DNA from: Ulva prolifera
Taxonomy: Eukaryota; Chlorophyta; Ulvophyceae; Ulvales; Ulvaceae
Length of the DNA: 64,000 nucleotides
Direction of reading: 5' to 3'
Assembly (NCBI GenBank): GCA_023078555.1
Contig: CM041196.1
Coordinates: 3,038,001 to 3,102,000 of the forward strand
A program made the translations under genes and the position numbers. Under the pieces are notes generated by a model that was not told the origin of the DNA, did no database searches, and saw only the letters and a list, made by a program, of their open reading frames with translations. Shown here piece after piece: positions 60,801 through 64,000 of the stretch; position 1 is the stretch's first letter; each line of letters begins with the position of its first letter.

Positions 60801-62216
60801 CTGTGCAGGCGTGGGCGCTGCCCGCCGGCGGCACGTGCCTCGACCGCGCCGACGTGGACTGCGAGCAGCTGCTCGGGGACGCTGACGCGGTGCGCGCTCT
60901 GTGTTGTGTTGCAGAAGCCCAGCACGCTGTGCTGCCTGGATGTGGGGAGCGTGTGAACGTGTGCATAGCTGTGCATATTTGTGTGTTCACTGTGGCGGTG
61001 ACGGTACCGGCAGATGTAGCTGGTGGGATTGGCCCAGTCTCATGCTGTTGTGGTGTCTGGCAGATGCCGTGGGGTACAAGAGCATGCGACGGCTCTGACA
61101 GGGTGTGTGGGAGCGTGAGCTGCGGCCGACACGGCGTTGATGAATTCATAGCCTCACAGTTGGAGTGCTGGAGTAGCAACTCCTGCGCGTGCGGATGCAC
61201 GCCTGCATGTGTGTGCCCCTCCCACGTGCAGGGACCCTCGCGGCACCAGTGTCACGGCAGCGCGGTGGGTGCAGGTGTGGGATGCATGGGACGGCCCGCG
61301 CGCGTTCTACCACGACGTTGTGGAGGACGACGAGACGATGAGCAAGTCGCTGCTCTTCAACGCCTTCATCTTCATGCAAGTCTTCAATGAGATCAACTCG
61401 CGCAAGATCCTCGACGAGTACAACATCTTCTCCGGCATCCACAAGAGCCCCATCTTCCTCGGGGTGCTCCTCGTGACCGCCGTGCTGCAGGTCATCATCG
61501 TGCAGACGCCCGTCTCCGCTATCTTCCACGTCCACCCCCTCAACGGTGTGTCCCCGCACCCAGCTTGGCCGTATAACTGTGAGCAAATGCCCAGTCGCAC
61601 CTGTTTCTGCATGCCCAGCAGGCACAAATGTCAGACGGCGTGGGCAGCGGGCATTGCAGCTCCCTCGTGCCTGCTGCTGCGCGCATGGCCAGCCGCACTC
61701 CCCACTTGAGCGGGAGTTGACATGCACACACCCAGTCGTCGCCATGCTCTGCCTGTCAGCAGCGCGCTCCGCGTAGTGGCGCCGTGGCCGGCCCCATGTC
61801 AGACACGGCACGCGCTTGTGTGGCAGATCGTCTTAGCACGCGGCGGTTGTGTGGAGTGCTGCGCTGGTTACGCCTCGAGTGTGTCGGCAGGCCCCCTTGA
61901 AGGAGCATGAGAATCATGCATGGACGCGTTGTGCCTGCCTCTGTGAGGGTCTGACGTCGGCGGGCGTGCAGGCACGGAGTGGCTGGTGTCGGTTCTCATC
62001 GGCCTCGGCGTCATCCCGCTGTCGCTGCTCACGCGCTTCATCTCGCGCGCCGTGTTTGCGTGCAACGTGCCCAGCGCCGACGACGACCGCGTCGACATGG
62101 ACCTCGGCTACGGCGCTGTCTACAACGCACCCGTCGAGACGCGCTACTCCGACAGCGACGACCCCCTCAAGGGCGACCAAAGCGGCAAGGCCTCCGCTGG
62201 AAAGGCCTCCGCGTGA
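54804..62216 (+). CDS. Plasma-membrane-type (P2B) Ca2+-transporting ATPase, 1,092 aa
   Basis: Eleven exons: 54804-55469, 55627-55747, 56283-56594, 56975-57252, 57873-58091, 58575-58892, 59201-59348, 59871-60220, 60539-60889, 61275-61545, 61972-62216. They total 1,093 codons with every phase matching. P-type ATPase that pumps Ca2+ out of the cytosol using ATP. Landmarks in order: M1-M2 hairpin; actuator [14 protein letters not shown]4 [12 protein letters not shown] (the P2B Ca2+ site); phosphorylation motif [14 protein letters not shown] (split by an intron); nucleotide site [19 protein letters not shown]; hinge [23 protein letters not shown]5-M6 with [17 protein letters not shown]8 [20 protein letters not shown]. 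The N-terminal region is short. The C-terminal tail after M10 is only about 50 residues, acidic, with no clear calmodulin-binding helix. The M7-M8 external loop is enlarged, about 100 residues with six cysteines. One intron has a GC donor. Confidence 0.95.
56595..56974 (+). other. GC-AG intron inside the DKTGT motif of the Ca2+-ATPase
   Basis: Exon 3 ends AAGACAG and the intron begins GCGCGCCCCT; it ends GTGCAG before GCACGCTGACGG. Only this pairing restores [13 protein letters not shown] in frame. A C-tract follows the donor. It contains an 18-bp tandem repeat. Confidence 0.85.
56781..56850 (+). repeat. 18-bp tandem repeat, about 3.7 copies
   Basis: Unit GGTGTGGCGCAGGGCGCT, nearly perfect. 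It lies wholly in the GC-AG intron of the Ca2+-ATPase gene. The in-frame reading (AQGAGV repeated) is coincidental. Confidence 0.9.
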
Positions 62217-63302
62217 GCACCGCCCGTGTCGCCGCCGCTGCACACGCGCGCGTGCGCGCACGACCCATTGCACGGGCGGGGCGTGCCTCGAGCCTGCGTG
62301 GCTGATGGGGTGGGGGCGGCTGTGCTATGGCTGCGAGCCGGTGTGGCCGTATGCCTGCGTGGAGGGGTTTGTGGCCGATGAGAGGCTGGCGGGGCGTGGG
62401 GCTGGGCTGCCAGGGAGGTGCGCGTCGCGAGCCTGGGGGCAGCTTGGTCAACAGCACATGACTGACGTGCGGGGGTGGACATGTAGCGGCTCCGAGGAAG
62501 CTGCACGGAGTAGAGGTCAAAGGGTTGATTTCGCAGGGGTGGTGGTGGGCGAGTATTTGTGGCGTGGGCGTGCAGCGGCTCGAGCGCACCGCGATTGGGT
62601 GAAAGATGAGCATGACGAGATTGATGCTATGCAAATCCATGGTGGTTGAGAGCGCGTTGTTGGACGTGCCTGTCTGTGCAGTGCGTGGATTACATAGGTT
62701 TCCGTTCCAGAGAAAGGCTTCGTACAGCGGAGGCACATCGGTGCTCTTGTGCGTGTCTACGTAATGATAGAGCTGAAGATGCAGGCCTCGACGTTTTTAA
62801 GTCGTTCTTTCCTTGCGCGGCTCGCCATACAAGAGACAGGCTTCTGCAACGCAGCTATCTGGCGATGTAACGTGCACATGCATCGCACTCACTTTGTGCG
62901 CGGGACAGCTGCCGGTGATGAAATACCGCATACCGCATGAAATACCGAGTTTCACGAAACAACCATCTGTGCAACGCTGACTGCGATTGGGTGGCCTCTG
63001 GCTATGATGAGATGCTTCAATCATCGCCTGTCACATGCGGCACGTCACTGTGCCGCGATGGACAGTTATGGTAGCAATCAAGTATCGACATCGTCTTGAG
63101 TCAAGTCGCTGACTGGAGATTCCGACACCGTAGTGAGTTTTGGGATTGCGATCACTCATCGTTGCTTGTACGTGGCAAGTAGTCCGCGCCTCGCAGGCAT
63201 TAGCGCCCTGTAGATCTGTATCCCCAGCCACATGATTAAGCACCATGGGTACATAAGCTGAGAAGATATATGTGGCTCTCTGCTTGAAGATTTTGGGTTG
63301 AT
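62217..63302. other. Intergenic: 3' flank of the Ca2+-ATPase, 5' flank of the RCC1 gene
   Basis: No domain-bearing frame. A short CATACCGCATGAAATACCG direct repeat of GAAATACCG occurs at 62918-62948. Promoter elements for the RCC1 gene cannot be specified. Confidence 0.45.
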
Positions 63303-64000
63303 CATGGGACCCAGCCAGTGGGCTCGACTGCTAGTCACTTGTGGTAATGGTGAAGGCGGGAAATTGGGACTGAAGACATTCGAATCTACGTCTCTCTTCA
63401 CTCTGTGCCGCGGGCTATTGGATGTTGATGTAGCTGGAGTGTCATGTGGCAACGGCCACACAGCTGTGGTGACACAATGTGGGACCGTCTTCACATTTGG
63501 CCAGAATGAGGCGCACCAATTGGGCCACAGCAGTGATCTGACCGAAGCTCCGGTCCCCCGAGAATTGGATCTACCTGAACGGATAGTATCAGTGCGTGCT
63601 GGAGGTGCATTCACACTGGCTCTCACAGAAGATGGAGCGCTGTATGGTGCGGCCCGAGTAGCCCATATGCCCTGTACCCCACAGTACCAGCGCCCATGGG
63701 ACAGAGCAGCTACATTCCAAATGAGGCTGGCACACGTGTTGTTTGCAGGTTGGGGTGATAACCGGTTTGGACAGACTGGCACCGGGGACCGGGCAAGGAC
63801 AGTGCATCACCCGGTGATGATCCAAGACATCCCTCGCATTGCCAGCATGGCTGCAGGGGCAAATCATGCACTCGCAGTGACAGAAGATGGCGAAGTCTTG
63901 GTCTGGGGTGCCAATGGGTCCGGTCAGCTGGGGCTGGAGCGCACAGGCACGAGTCTCAACTGCAGTTACATTGACGCTCAAGTGTGCGATGATGAGCTAC
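63303..64000 (+). CDS. RCC1-repeat (seven-bladed beta-propeller) protein, 5' part
   Basis: Exon 1 runs 63303-63646 from an ATG (MGPSQWARLLVTCGNGEGGK); the upstream frame is closed by a stop at about 63259. Exon 2 runs from 63749 to beyond the window. RCC1 repeat signatures are plain: VSCGNGHTAVVTQCGTVFTF, GQNEAHQLGH, VRAGGAFTLALTEDGALYG|W, GDNRFGQTGTGD, MAAGANHALAVTEDGEVLVW, GANGSGQLGL. The intervening 102-bp intron (GTGCGG...TTGCAG) is a multiple of three and has no stop, so retention would add 34 residues. RCC1 propellers serve as GTPase exchange factors or as protein-interaction modules in kinases, ubiquitin ligases and ciliary proteins; without the rest of the gene the role cannot be set. 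Confidence 0.85.

Overview
The window is nuclear DNA of a eukaryote with intron-dense, GC-rich genes. Introns mostly follow a GTGCG/GTGTG...(T)GCAG|G pattern, which resembles chlorophyte green algae. A four-domain voltage-gated cation channel beside a plant/animal-type Ca2+ pump also fits a chlorophyte or related flagellate alga. The species cannot be named from sequence alone. Gene models below were assembled by hand from exon reading frames, GT-AG borders and phase agreement across introns; no searches were run.

Layout. Minus strand, left part: the 3' portion of a divergent family-2 glycosyltransferase (cellulose-synthase-like; runs off the left edge, to about 2.3 kb); a complete six-exon NMT1/THI5-like gene (5.2-8.7 kb); a complete six-exon gene for a secreted, cysteine-containing, Tyr/Ala/Pro-rich protein (10.1-13.7 kb). 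From 13.7 to 25.3 kb is a gene-poor stretch with repeats: two oppositely oriented hAT-type MITEs, copies of two dispersed repeat families, tRNA-like remnants and homopolymer runs. From 25.3 to about 29.7 kb, minus strand, is a gene joining a YbaK-like tRNA-editing domain, an OB fold and a complete DEDDy 3'-5' exonuclease.

Plus strand, right part: a four-domain voltage-gated channel (30.6-42.3 kb, about 2,000 codons, all four S4 sensors present) whose selectivity-filter residues read S-E-D-D; a weakly supported minus-strand gene (42.8-44.2 kb); a signal-peptide/beta-helix/single-TM surface protein (from 46.9 kb); a complete eleven-exon PMCA-type Ca2+-ATPase (54.8-62.2 kb); and the 5' part of an RCC1-repeat gene (63.3 kb to the edge).

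The channel and the Ca2+ pump sit 12 kb apart on the same strand and form a plausible influx/extrusion pair, but nothing in the sequence shows co-regulation. The most unusual observations are the non-acidic domain I filter residue of the channel, the editing-OB-exonuclease fusion, the GC-AG intron placed inside the DKTGT phosphorylation motif of the pump, the cysteine-containing M7-M8 loop of the pump, and the recurrent C-tracts directly after splice donors.
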